A stretch of 64,000 nucleotides of DNA from NCBI RefSeq assembly GCF_000214595.1, contig NZ_AFIG01000001.1, forward strand, positions 682,001 to 746,000, in the 5' to 3' direction. Shown here piece by piece: positions 1-8,456 of the stretch. The translations under genes were made by a program, and so were the position numbers. The stretch comes from Methylophaga thalassica MP (lineage in GTDB: Bacteria > Pseudomonadota > Gammaproteobacteria > Nitrosococcales > Methylophagaceae). Under the pieces are notes generated by a model. It did not search any database. It had not been told where the DNA came from and worked only from the letters and a program-made list of their open reading frames with translations. The stretch's first letter is position 1. Each line of letters starts with the position of its first letter.

Positions 1-890
1 TGTTTGACACCTTAGAGCTCACTCCACAATGGTTAGTTAACGGAGGGATTCGTTATGATCATTATGATTCTAGTTATCAATCTGCACCTGGTGTCGCTGA
101 TGTGACGAGTAAGGATAATCTGTGGAATTATCAAATTGGTCTTGTTTTCAAGCCAGCAGACAATGGCAGCATTTATACATCATACTCAACAGCAACGACG
201 CCTGGTAATTCATTTCTAGGCCAAGGTAGAGAGTCTAATGCGGCGGATTCAGATATTACGGCACAGTTAGAACCTGAGAAAACCAAATCGTATGAAATTG
301 GAACAAAATGGAATTTCTTTAATGAGCAATTATCAACAACATTTGCCATTTTTAGAAGTGAAATTGATAACTTCAGAATCACCAATGATGAAGGTAATGC
401 TGAGATGGCAGGCAAAAAAAACATAGATGGGTTTGAATTCAGCGCTAATGGTCGATTAACATCAAAATGGGATGTGTTCGCTGGGTATACCTATATGGAT
501 AGTGAGCAAGAGAATCTAGGGCTTGGAAGACGTGGTCCCAATGCAGGTGAAGGGGAAGCCGCTCCTAATACGCCACGACATAGCTTTACCTTATGGACTA
601 ACTATCAGTTCACACCAAAATTTAATGCTGGACTTGGTTTATACGCACAAAGTGATGTGGTTGGTGGCTATACTTATGGAAGTGATACAAGTGTATTAAT
701 TGAAAAAGGTGTCGCAGGCTATGCGCGTTATGATGCCATGGCAAACTATGTGATCAATAATGATGTGTCTGTGCAGCTGAATATCTTTAATTTATTTGAT
801 AAAGAATATTACACATCAGCTTATGCTTCACATTATGCAACGATCGCTGCGGGTCGATCTGCGGTGGCTACCTTGAAACTCGATTTTTAA
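1..890 (+). CDS. TonB-dependent siderophore receptor, C-terminal part (5' truncated)
   Basis: The reading frame is open from base 3 of the window, so the true start lies upstream. What remains is about 295 residues of the outer-membrane beta-barrel. It has alternating aromatic strands, the LEPEKTKSYEIGTKW segment typical of TonB-dependent receptors, and the terminal NLFDKEYYTSAYASHYA block. It ends in an aromatic LKLDF that suits BAM recognition. The SHYATIAAGRS ending resembles catecholate receptors of the Fiu/PiuA type, and the piuC/ybiX-like gene downstream supports a siderophore role. A strong hairpin terminator follows at 917-950. Family assignment is firm; the actual siderophore is unknown. 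Confidence 0.9.
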   Translation, partial: FDTLELTPQWLVNGGIRYDHYDSSYQSAPGVADVTSKDNLWNYQIGLVFKPADNGSIYTSYSTATTPGNSFLGQGRESNAADSDITAQLEPEKTKSYEIGTKWNFFNEQLSTTFAIFRSEIDNFRITNDEGNAEMAGKKNIDGFEFSANGRLTSKWDVFAGYTYMDSEQENLGLGRRGPNAGEGEAAPNTPRHSFTLWTNYQFTPKFNAGLGLYAQSDVVGGYTYGSDTSVLIEKGVAGYARYDAMANYVINNDVSVQLNIFNLFDKEYYTSAYASHYATIAAGRSAVATLKLDF

Positions 891-916
891 ACGCCACATT
901 TAGTTATACTCTCTAT

Positions 917-950
917 AGCTTTGCCATCATCATGATGGCAAAGCTTTTTT
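917..950 (+). terminator. Rho-independent terminator after the TonB receptor
   Basis: AGCTTTGCCATC (917-928) pairs perfectly with GATGGCAAAGCT (935-946) around a short loop and is followed by a run of T. It separates the receptor from piuC, so the oxygenase probably has its own promoter or depends on read-through. Confidence 0.85.
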
Positions 951-971
951 GCTATAAGGGTGTCACTTATT

Positions 972-1652
972 ATGCTTATTCCTATCAAAGGTCTGTTGAG
1001 TTCAGAGGAAGCTGAAAAATGTCGGCAGGCGCTGATGCAAGAGACATGGAATGATGGGCGACAGACGGCGGGGCATGTTGCCATCAATGTGAAAACTAAT
1101 TTGCAGTTAAGTCGAGACAGTCAGGTTGCTCAACAGATTGGCGATCTGATTCTTGACCGCTTGGGGGCTCATCCTCATTTTATGTCTGCCGTCTTACCGG
1201 CGAAAGTATTACCGCCCTTGTTTAATCGGTACGAAAGTGGCGGCGCCTATGGCAATCATGTTGATAACGCTTTATTAACCCTGCCTAATTCAAGTATTAA
1301 ATTACGCAGTGATGTGTCTACCACGGTCTTCTTTAGTGAGCCTGAGCAATATGAAGGCGGTGAGTTGGTTATTCAGCATAGTTATGGTGAGGAACGCGTT
1401 AAGCTCGCAGCTGGGGATGCTATTGTCTATCCGGCAAATAGTATGCACCGGGTTGAACCTGTTACAGAAGGTATCCGCCTGGCCGCTTTTTTCTGGTCGC
1501 AAAGTTTGGTGGCAAGCAGTGAACAGAGACAGATGTTGTACGAGCTTGATCAAAACATCCAGACTTTGATCATGGATCATCCTGAAAGTGAGTCGATCGC
1601 CTCGTTAACCCATCTTTATCATAATCTGTTACGTCACTGGTCACAGACATAA
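972..1652 (+). CDS. piuC: PKHD-type Fe(II)/2-oxoglutarate dioxygenase, PiuC/YbiX family
   Basis: The protein has 226 residues from the ATG at 972. A GTG at 960 would add only four residues; the ATG form aligns better with the MxxxIPGVLS-type start of YbiX. Seen motifs are the metal triad H96-x-D98 and H159 and the 2-oxoglutarate-binding R169, within YGNHVD, YPANSMH and GIRLAAF. The C-terminus LYHNLLRHWS is nearly the family signature. Length matches YbiX (about 225). Members are usually found beside siderophore receptors, as here. A role in modifying iron chelates or regulating uptake is inferred; the substrate is unknown. The gene lies 7 bp before the next one. Confidence 0.92.
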   Translation: MLIPIKGLLSSEEAEKCRQALMQETWNDGRQTAGHVAINVKTNLQLSRDSQVAQQIGDLILDRLGAHPHFMSAVLPAKVLPPLFNRYESGGAYGNHVDNALLTLPNSSIKLRSDVSTTVFFSEPEQYEGGELVIQHSYGEERVKLAAGDAIVYPANSMHRVEPVTEGIRLAAFFWSQSLVASSEQRQMLYELDQNIQTLIMDHPESESIASLTHLYHNLLRHWSQT

Positions 1653-1658
1653 AGTTGA

Positions 1659-2822
1659 ATGGAACAATCCCCTATGGCTGAGCAAACTAAGCATATTCTG
1701 CAAGCCGCGTTATCGGCTATTCCGACCAGTATCAGTCGTGCGGTTGATTATGAAATCCTGGCAAAAGACTTTATTGCCGATGATATTTGGGCTTATATTC
1801 AGGAAGGCGCTGATAAACCCAGTCAGGACCAAATAAACCGACAGGCATTTGAACGCTGGCAATGGTTGCCTCGTCGATTAAAGCCTATTCATCAGGGCAG
1901 TGCTGAAAGTCATTTATTAGGTCAGTTACATGCCTATCCGATGTTGCTTGCACCTATTGCTTATCATGGTTTAGTGCATCCGCAGGGCGAGTTGGCGATG
2001 GCGCAAGCTGCAGCAGCATTACAAACAGGCTTGGTAGTCAGCTCTTTAGCCAGCAGACGATTGGAAGATATTGCTGAGACCTTTTATGCCACTGCAGCAG
2101 AAATGCAGATTGAAGCTGCCCCGTTATGGTTTCAACTGTATTGGCAAGCGGATATTGAGCAAAACAAACAACTGATTGAACGCGCCGTTAAGGCGGGCTA
2201 TCAAGCTATCGTCTGGACCGTGGATGCCCAATACAAGCGTTCAGAATTTCAATTACCTGAGGGCGTGACTGCTGTTAATTTAGTGTCAGATTCTCAGGAA
2301 AAATACACCAGTCATGTGCTGGATAAACACATTGTGTTTCAATCCAGCCTGGCCCAACAAGAAACCGATTGGGCAACACTGGATTGGATAAAACAACAGA
2401 CCTCACTGCCTGTGATCGTTAAGGGACTTTTAGCCCCGATTGATGTTTTAACGGCTCAACAAAAAGGCGCTGATGCGGTGGTGATCTCAAATCATGGCAG
2501 TCGGGTATTGGTGGATGCGGTCTCCCCCCTAAGTGTTTTGCCAGACATTAAAAAGGCATTAGGTAACGATGCAATGCCACTGATTGTCGACAGTGGTATT
2601 CGCTCTGGTAATGATATTGCTAAAGCACTGGCATTAGGCGCTGATGCCGTATTATTGGGACGCCCGCAATTATATGCGCTTGCGGTTGCAGGCAGCCTGG
2701 GTGTGGCTCATCTGATACATTTGTATCGTGCCGAGTTAGAAATGACTATGGCACAACTGGGCTGTGATTCTGTTGCTGCGCTTAGCCCTGATTATTTATG
2801 GGATGTGCTCCGAAGCAGATGA
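1659..2822 (+). CDS. FMN-dependent alpha-hydroxy-acid oxidizing protein
   Basis: The 387-residue TIM-barrel flavoprotein belongs to the lactate/glycolate/mandelate oxidase family. The catalytic pair is visible as H279 and R282 in ISNHGSR (canonical family form SNHGGR, so one Gly is Ser here). The FMN phosphate-binding signature VDSGIRSGNDIAKAL and the LGADAVLLGRP motif are intact. There is no membrane anchor. The start could instead be the ATG at 1674, which has GGAA about 9 bases upstream. It follows piuC closely and its 3' end overlaps the convergent PilZ gene by 27 bp. The substrate cannot be told: L-lactate, glycolate and longer hydroxy acids are all possible. Confidence 0.85.
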   Translation: MEQSPMAEQTKHILQAALSAIPTSISRAVDYEILAKDFIADDIWAYIQEGADKPSQDQINRQAFERWQWLPRRLKPIHQGSAESHLLGQLHAYPMLLAPIAYHGLVHPQGELAMAQAAAALQTGLVVSSLASRRLEDIAETFYATAAEMQIEAAPLWFQLYWQADIEQNKQLIERAVKAGYQAIVWTVDAQYKRSEFQLPEGVTAVNLVSDSQEKYTSHVLDKHIVFQSSLAQQETDWATLDWIKQQTSLPVIVKGLLAPIDVLTAQQKGADAVVISNHGSRVLVDAVSPLSVLPDIKKALGNDAMPLIVDSGIRSGNDIAKALALGADAVLLGRPQLYALAVAGSLGVAHLIHLYRAELEMTMAQLGCDSVAALSPDYLWDVLRSR

Positions 2823-5015
2823 GTTTGCATACACTAGCTGAATTAACGGTGTAATGTCAGTCAGTTCAGCGATAGCGAATAATTCACTGAGCTGCTGGCG
2901 AATATGTTTTATACGATGGGCTTGTTTACTACGCTGTTGATTCAGTTGTGGTAACAGATCAGTTTGTTTGTCGGCTTCCCGACGACTGATTGGGCTGATA
3001 TAACATTGAAAGGCATAAAATTGCTTAGCGGTGAGTGCCCGCTGTAGAAACCGATCTTTATCGTGTTGTGCAATAAATTGGTGATCAAACATCCATTGCC
3101 ATTGATCCTGGCTATTTCCGAATCCATATAGCGCTGTATTGAGCGATTCTCCCTCTTTTGCTTGAAAGTTTTTAACTTGCTCATGAAGTTCTGCCAGGTG
3201 AACTTCCATCGATAACCAAAAGTTATCCGATTGCTGATGCGCATTGTTGAGTTCAGTGCAGCCAACGATATAGATGCGTCTTTGGCCTGATTCATCAGCA
3301 CCTAAAAATAAAGGAATCGATTCTGCTGTGTCGAGAAGGGAAGGTATGAACAAGCGACTTTCATGGCCTTGAAGGAGATCATCCTGATTTTGCTTCAATT
3401 GTTGCTGGTTGCTGGCAATAACGTGGTTAAAAAACTGGTCCTGACTCGAGGAACAGTGTTCATGAATACGTTCAAAGCCGAGTTGATAACGATTTTTCCA
3501 ACGTTTCTTATTCTTAAGTTGATACGGGATGCGTTGCAAACTGACTTTTTTAGTCTGGCTTTGCCAACGAGGGAAGTCCACATAAACCACTTTATCCAGA
3601 CTTACCTCAATACTGAGTGGCAACGTGACAGATAAACCATGACTTGAAACATCAATGCTGGTGGTTTCCCATTGTTGTTCATTGATATGAATGGCAACTG
3701 GGGTGCGAATTTGATAGCGCTGAACCTGACGTTTAATGATATGACTCAACGCATAAGGTGTCGGTAAGTCATTTAATTCCCATATAGGAATGTCATAGCA
3801 TTCGGGTTGAGCTGCGATTCCTTTTTGGGCATCAGCAATATACGGTGTAAGTGATTGTTGTAAATCAATCAAACGAATGGCGTATTGTGGGCGATTCAGA
3901 TTATTGGCTAACTGTTGAGCATGGCCTGGCATCTCTTCTTTTAAAGCGCTTATTGAGGTCGTAGACAAGATTTCGTCAATCTGGATCGGACTTCTGAGCA
4001 TCAGGAACAGCTGTTGATGATTGATTGCGGCATTGTGGAGTAACGCAATGACTTGCTTTTCTGATTTTAATGGCGAGAAACATACCTGTTTTTTACCCAT
4101 CAAAATCAGTAGTTTTTCTTGTTGTTTTTGATCGGGTGCCGGCAGACTTTCAATCAGCGTGCTCAGGCTGGTTTGCCATTGTTGTGTCTGCCATTCTGCT
4201 TCTACACCGCAAAAAATAGCCTGATAATCTGGGTAGTCAGCATGTTGTACTTGCCATAATACCGGGTACGCAAGGTGATTGACCCAAAGGCGCCGATAAA
4301 AGGCTTTCTGTAAATTGAGTACCTCATACTCGGTATCAATATGCCGTTGCTTGGCTTGCTGCTCAATGAACCCAGACATCCACTGAGTAAATTCAGTGTC
4401 GGTATTTTCCTGGGTCAGGATCAGTGTTGAATAGGCTTCATCGTGCTCCAGCTTTAATATGATGTAGCGCTGAGCAGAGAGGAATGACAGTCGGTGTTTT
4501 TCTGATAGTTCACTGAACTCAACACTGACTGAGTCACCCTTGTGCAATGTGTAACTGCGTTTTAACGTGACCCGTATCGCCGTTAAGGAGATATTGACGG
4601 TGTGGCCGCTGTATAAAACATCGGCGATACGAAGTTTGACCGGCGTACTGAAGTTGAGTCGTTGTTCTGTGCGGGAGAAATTTTCATCCAATATCAGACG
4701 TTGAATGGTTGGTTTATTCGTTTCTACTGATTCTTCGAGTGTATTTGTTTGCTCTAGTTGTTTGATGGTCTTCAATACAGCTTCGTAGACAGCTACTGTG
4801 TAGCGCCCCTGAGTGCGATTCATCAGCTGTTTAACCAGCAGATAAGCTCTGTCATCAAGATAGTGGCGACGACCACCAAACTCGTATGCCTGACATTCAC
4901 CGCTGACTTTACCTCTTAAATCAATGATTCGCAGACAGTCTTTATTTAGACGCTGTTTCTCTAATCCTTGCAAAAAGGCTTGGTTTTTTTGCTTGAGATC
5001 AGCACTTTCAGCCAT
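2796..5015 (-). CDS. Large PilZ-domain protein
   Basis: The protein has 739 residues and no signal peptide or membrane segment. Two PilZ-like beta-barrels can be read. One, at about 115-205, is degenerate (RLNFSTP, then NISLTAIRV). The other, at about 435-540, has R-x3-P followed by DVSSHG, the D-x-S-x-x-G element that contacts cyclic di-GMP. The N-terminal 90 residues and the C-terminal 200 residues have no recognised domain. It is the last gene of a four-gene minus-strand run, 7 bp after bolA. Cyclic-di-GMP binding is likely from the second domain; the output, perhaps surface behaviour, is unknown. Confidence 0.75.
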   Translation of the reverse strand: MAESADLKQKNQAFLQGLEKQRLNKDCLRIIDLRGKVSGECQAYEFGGRRHYLDDRAYLLVKQLMNRTQGRYTVAVYEAVLKTIKQLEQTNTLEESVETNKPTIQRLILDENFSRTEQRLNFSTPVKLRIADVLYSGHTVNISLTAIRVTLKRSYTLHKGDSVSVEFSELSEKHRLSFLSAQRYIILKLEHDEAYSTLILTQENTDTEFTQWMSGFIEQQAKQRHIDTEYEVLNLQKAFYRRLWVNHLAYPVLWQVQHADYPDYQAIFCGVEAEWQTQQWQTSLSTLIESLPAPDQKQQEKLLILMGKKQVCFSPLKSEKQVIALLHNAAINHQQLFLMLRSPIQIDEILSTTSISALKEEMPGHAQQLANNLNRPQYAIRLIDLQQSLTPYIADAQKGIAAQPECYDIPIWELNDLPTPYALSHIIKRQVQRYQIRTPVAIHINEQQWETTSIDVSSHGLSVTLPLSIEVSLDKVVYVDFPRWQSQTKKVSLQRIPYQLKNKKRWKNRYQLGFERIHEHCSSSQDQFFNHVIASNQQQLKQNQDDLLQGHESRLFIPSLLDTAESIPLFLGADESGQRRIYIVGCTELNNAHQQSDNFWLSMEVHLAELHEQVKNFQAKEGESLNTALYGFGNSQDQWQWMFDHQFIAQHDKDRFLQRALTAKQFYAFQCYISPISRREADKQTDLLPQLNQQRSKQAHRIKHIRQQLSELFAIAELTDITPLIQLVYANSSASEHIP

Positions 5016-5022
5016 GACAGTA

Positions 5023-5292
5023 TTACTGAGGCTGGTATTCGGCAGGGGTTTTTGCCTGAATGCTTAAGGCATGAATTTTTGACTTCATCAGTGTATCCAC
5101 GTGTTCAAAAACGAGGCGATGACGCTTGATGAGGGATAAGCCAGTAAAAGCGTCACTGACAATCAGCAGGTTATAGTGACCACCACCCGTGTTGCCGGCA
5201 TGACCTGCGTGTTTATCACTGTCATCCTCAATTTCAATGACTTCAGGGGAGAGTGCTTGCAGTGCAGTTTTGATTTCGTCAATGGTGCTCAT
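5023..5292 (-). CDS. bolA: BolA family protein
   Basis: The 89-residue protein has the BolA fold signature: [24 protein letters not shown], with the conserved FxG, RHR and the final [13 protein letters not shown] block. It looks closer to BolA proper than to IbaG/YrbA because of the SDxFxG and RHR elements. BolA proteins partner with monothiol glutaredoxins in iron-sulfur trafficking and affect cell shape. An acidic and histidine/glycine-rich loop (about residues 22-38) precedes the core. Its start overlaps the end of yciI by 4 bp, indicating translational coupling. Confidence 0.88.
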   Translation of the reverse strand: MSTIDEIKTALQALSPEVIEIEDDSDKHAGHAGNTGGGHYNLLIVSDAFTGLSLIKRHRLVFEHVDTLMKSKIHALSIQAKTPAEYQPQ

Positions 5293-5588
5293 GGTAAGAC
5301 TTTTTTAAAGGGTTTAACGGTGACTTTAGCGTAGACCTCGGCATCAATATAGGGATCATCTGCCGCCCATATTTGTGCTTGTTCCAGACTATCAAACTCA
5401 GCCACGACCAGACTGCCACTAAAGCCAGCATCGCCGGGTGTTTCACTGTCAACAGCAGGATGAGGACCTGCCAGCACTAAACGCCCTTGATCCTGTAAAG
5501 CCTGAAGACGTTCTAAATGAGCAGGTCTGGCAGCAAGACGTTTGCTCAGACTGTCTGGATGATCTTCGCTGATAATGGCGTATAACAT
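5289..5588 (-). CDS. yciI: YciI family protein
   Basis: A 99-residue single-domain protein that starts [14 protein letters not shown] and contains the [11 protein letters not shown] segment with the conserved His, followed by GPHP and the [10 protein letters not shown] block typical of YciI (ferredoxin-like alpha/beta barrel dimer). E. coli YciI has no settled physiological function. In E. coli it is also close to yciB, so gene order supports the call. It lies 13 bp after yciB and overlaps bolA. Confidence 0.9.
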   Translation of the reverse strand: MLYAIISEDHPDSLSKRLAARPAHLERLQALQDQGRLVLAGPHPAVDSETPGDAGFSGSLVVAEFDSLEQAQIWAADDPYIDAEVYAKVTVKPFKKVLP

Positions 5589-5601
5589 AGTTTCACAATT
5601 C

Positions 5602-6180
5602 CTATTTTTTCACTTCTACAGCATGTTTTGCCAGGTAAATTGACTGCGCCACAACAAAAACAACGGTCAGCCCCAGCATGCCGAATAATTTGAAGTTCAC
5701 CCAGGTGGCTTCATCAAAATTGAAAGCGACATAAAGGTTAACCAAGCCGGATAAGACAAAAAATGCGACCCAGGCCAGATTTAAACGAGTCCATATTTTG
5801 GGAGGGAGTTGAATATGATCCGCCATCATTCGTTCTAAAAGGGATTTATCCGTGAACAGATAAGCGCCAATAAAGACTAATGCGAATAACCAGTTGACCG
5901 CTGTCGGTTTCCACTTAATAAAATCTGGATTGTGTAACCACAATGTCAGCCCACCCAATACCAAAACTAAGACCAGGGTAATTAAATGCGCACGTTCCAC
6001 TTTTCTGAACAGCAACCAGGAAATACATACCTGTAATAAGCTCACCACAATCATGACTGCTGTGGCGACATAAATGCCTTCTAATTGGTAGGTAACACCA
6101 TTAAATGTGTAGTCTCCGCCGCCAAACTTATAAGCCACAAAAAATAATACGATGGGGAGGAAATCGAAGAATAATTTCAT
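5602..6180 (-). CDS. yciB: Inner membrane-spanning septation protein YciB
   Basis: The 192-residue hydrophobic protein begins [19 protein letters not shown], the family N-terminus, and has five to six membrane helices with the conserved [13 protein letters not shown] and [12 protein letters not shown] segments. Length agrees with E. coli YciB (179). The family is linked to cell-envelope synthesis and normal septation. It is the first gene of the yciB-yciI-bolA-PilZ run and diverges from rnm, with 53 bp between the start codons to hold both promoters. Confidence 0.95.
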   Translation of the reverse strand: MKLFFDFLPIVLFFVAYKFGGGDYTFNGVTYQLEGIYVATAVMIVVSLLQVCISWLLFRKVERAHLITLVLVLVLGGLTLWLHNPDFIKWKPTAVNWLFALVFIGAYLFTDKSLLERMMADHIQLPPKIWTRLNLAWVAFFVLSGLVNLYVAFNFDEATWVNFKLFGMLGLTVVFVVAQSIYLAKHAVEVKK

Positions 6181-6233
6181 TTCGTTTTTTCACTTCAAGC
6201 AGGATGACTGCATTCTATCGTAAAATACTACTT

Positions 6234-7067
6234 ATGACTCAGTTTGACTTACATACTCATTCCACTGCCTCTGATGGCTCGCTGTCGCCCGAAACCTTAG
6301 TGGCTCGCGCTAAACAACAGGGCGTCACGCACCTTGCGTTGACCGACCATGATGGAACAGAGGGCATAAGACAGGCGATGGCAGAGGCTCAGTTGCAGGA
6401 TGTGGTTTTGATTCCCGGCGTGGAAATTTCCGTCAGCTGGCATGGTGCCACAGTGCATATCGTGGGACTGCAGATAGATATCGATAATGAAGTTTTGCAA
6501 CAAGGTTTATCAGCATTGCGAGATTATCGCCGTCAGCGTGCGATAGATATTGCGACTCGATTAGATAAAGCCGGCATTCCTGGTGCTTATGAAGGCGCCA
6601 GCCAGTATGCCTCTGAAACGATGCTTGGCCGGGTGCATTTTGCCCGCTTTTTAGTTGAAAAAGGCTACGCAAAAGATATGAAAGATGTCTTTAAGCGTTT
6701 TCTGGTTCGTAATAAACCAGGTTATGTCACGGGGCATTGGGCCAGTCTTGAAGATACCGTCAACTGGATTACCGGCGCGGGCGGGCAGGCCGTTATTGCT
6801 CACCCTGCACGTTACAAAATGACCGCAACAAAACGCCGGAAACTCGTGGCAGAATTCAAAGCATTGGGTGGTTCAGGAATCGAGGTTGCCTCTGGTGCGC
6901 AGCATCCAGAGGAAGTCAGAACAATGGCAAGGTTGGCAACCGAGTTTGATTTGTTAGCTTCAGCAGGTTCAGACTTCCATAGCCCGGATAATAGCTATAC
7001 TGAACTAGGTAAAATGACGGCGTTGCCGCCAAATGTGACACCCATCTGGTCGACATGGGTGAATTGA
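6234..7067 (+). CDS. rnm: PHP-domain phosphoesterase RnmAM (YciV/TrpH)
   Basis: The ATG at 6234 gives a 277-residue protein starting MTQFDLHTHSTASDGSLSP, exactly the family beginning. The frame stays open further upstream, but that part overlaps the divergent yciB and has no family likeness. PHP metal-ligand motifs are visible: DLHTHST near the N-terminus, LTDHDG, GVEIS, IAHPARY and the late GSDFH. Family members hydrolyse 3',5'-nucleoside bisphosphates or act as 5'-3' exonucleases maturing 5S and 23S rRNA ends. Gene order with yciO matches E. coli. Confidence 0.93.
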   Translation: MTQFDLHTHSTASDGSLSPETLVARAKQQGVTHLALTDHDGTEGIRQAMAEAQLQDVVLIPGVEISVSWHGATVHIVGLQIDIDNEVLQQGLSALRDYRRQRAIDIATRLDKAGIPGAYEGASQYASETMLGRVHFARFLVEKGYAKDMKDVFKRFLVRNKPGYVTGHWASLEDTVNWITGAGGQAVIAHPARYKMTATKRRKLVAEFKALGGSGIEVASGAQHPEEVRTMARLATEFDLLASAGSDFHSPDNSYTELGKMTALPPNVTPIWSTWVN

Positions 7068-7096
7068 GCCCTCAATCTTTAGAAGTGTGATTTTAT

Positions 7097-7720
7097 ATGA
7101 GCCAGTTTTTTCAAATACATCCAGACAACCCTCAGGTAAGACTGATCAAACAGGCTTGCGAAATTATTCGGCGTGGTGGGCTGATTGTGTATCCAACGGA
7201 TTCAGGTTATGCATTGGGCTGTCAGATTGGTGATAACGATGCAATGGAACGTCTGCGTCGAATCCGTCAGTTAGATGCCGATCATAACTTCACCTTGGTG
7301 TGTCGTGATTTATCAGAACTCTCGACCTATGCCAAATTCAATAATGCGGTGTTTCGTTTATTAAAAGCCTATACGCCAGGGCCATATACCTTTGTTTTAC
7401 CGGCCACCAAAGAAGTGCCTCGCAAGTTACAGCATCCCAAACGTAAAACCATTGGTTTACGCATTCCGGAACACACGATTGCGTTGGCACTGCTGGAAGA
7501 ACTGAATGAACCGTTAATGAGTTCAACCCTGATTTTGCCGGGCGATGATATGCCCATGACGGATGCCGAAGATATTGTCGATGCCATTGGTAAACAGGTG
7601 GATTTAATTATTGATGGCGGTGCCTGCGGTGCCGAGCCAACCACCGTGGTTGAATTTGTCGATGACTTACCTGAAGTCACCCGATATGGTATGGGAGATA
7701 CAACCCCATTCGAGAGTTAA
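7097..7720 (+). CDS. yciO: YciO, Sua5/YrdC/YwlC family protein
   Basis: The 207-residue protein has the YrdC-like core: GGLIVYPTDSGYALGC, then KAYTPGPYTFVLPAT and KTIGLRIPEH. These are the ATP/threonylcarbamoyl-binding elements of the family. Length and the sequence after the core match YciO rather than TsaC/YrdC. Whether YciO contributes to tRNA t6A synthesis is not certain. It follows rnm by 29 bp, as in E. coli, and is followed after 4 bp by the acyltransferase. Confidence 0.92.
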   Translation: MSQFFQIHPDNPQVRLIKQACEIIRRGGLIVYPTDSGYALGCQIGDNDAMERLRRIRQLDADHNFTLVCRDLSELSTYAKFNNAVFRLLKAYTPGPYTFVLPATKEVPRKLQHPKRKTIGLRIPEHTIALALLEELNEPLMSSTLILPGDDMPMTDAEDIVDAIGKQVDLIIDGGACGAEPTTVVEFVDDLPEVTRYGMGDTTPFES

Positions 7721-7724
7721 GCAG

Positions 7725-8387
7725 ATGTGGCTAACGCTTATTCTCTTATTGGTCTTTTTTGCTATCTGTCTATCTCAGTCACGCGCTGACTGGGGTGGTA
7801 TTTATGTGAATTGGCTGGATGGTCTTACTCGTATTCTATGTAAAGTGTTACATCGCCATCCCGGCCTGATTTTACCCTTGCCAGAACACGGTCCCGCGAT
7901 TGTTGCTGCTAATCATGTTTCTGGCCTCGATCCCCTATTATTAATTGCGGCTAGTCGCCGGCCATTACGGTTTTTAATTGCGGCTGAAGAATATCATCGA
8001 CCTGTACTTCACTGGATTTTCAAAGCCGCTGGTTGTATTCCTGTTGATCGCCAAGGCCGGGCAGAACAAGCACTTCGTGCAGCGAGACGCGCTTTGGAGC
8101 AGGGAGAAATCATCGCCTTATTTCCGCATGGCAAAATTCATTTAGATACCGACCCACCAAGACCAATAAAAGCAGGTGTCATTCGCTTGGCAATATGGAC
8201 AAAAACACCAATTTATCCGGTGCGATTGGATGGGATTACAGCGCAAGGACAGGTGTTACTCGCGCCCTTTGTTCCCAGCCATGTTCAGATCCGTGTTGGC
8301 AAACCTTTATCACCTTTGCAGGAAATCGATGAGCTTAAAGCTCAATTAACAAGCTATATCGAAACGTTGCAAAAACATCCGCATTAG
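7725..8387 (+). CDS. PlsC-like 1-acylglycerol-3-phosphate acyltransferase
   Basis: From the ATG at 7725 the protein has 220 residues. One N-terminal membrane helix (about 2-17) leads into the acyltransferase domain with NHVSGLD (H-x4-D catalytic motif), then VDRQGRAEQAL, FPHGK (the FPEG-equivalent with His for Glu) and PIYPV. The upstream extension of the frame overlaps yciO and is not convincing. A lipid role, such as phosphatidate synthesis or remodelling, is inferred from the family. The FPHGK variation means acceptor preference could differ from true PlsC. Confidence 0.85.
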   Translation: MWLTLILLLVFFAICLSQSRADWGGIYVNWLDGLTRILCKVLHRHPGLILPLPEHGPAIVAANHVSGLDPLLLIAASRRPLRFLIAAEEYHRPVLHWIFKAAGCIPVDRQGRAEQALRAARRALEQGEIIALFPHGKIHLDTDPPRPIKAGVIRLAIWTKTPIYPVRLDGITAQGQVLLAPFVPSHVQIRVGKPLSPLQEIDELKAQLTSYIETLQKHPH

Positions 8388-8391
8388 CTCT

Positions 8392-8418
8392 CTTGATTTT
8401 TATCGAGGCTTCCCCCAT
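8392..8418 (+). promoter_or_regulatory. Sigma-32-type heat-shock promoter of clpB
   Basis: CTTGAT (8392-8397) and CCCCATTT (from 8413) are spaced 15 bases apart, close to the RpoH consensus CTTGAA-N13/17-CCCCAT. The site lies about 40 bp before the clpB start, a known heat-shock gene. One mismatch in the -35 element. Confidence 0.75.
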
Positions 8419-8456
8419 TTCTGTATTAACTTACTTTTTCAGGGGAAATACCTCGT

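Noticed and set aside
6105-6233. N-terminal extension of rnm
   Set aside because: It overlaps the start of divergent yciB and adds basic residues not found in the family; ATG 6234 gives the exact family start.
7611-7724. N-terminal extension of the PlsC-like gene inside yciO
   Set aside because: The ATG at 7725 begins a clean membrane helix; the upstream part is yciO in another frame.
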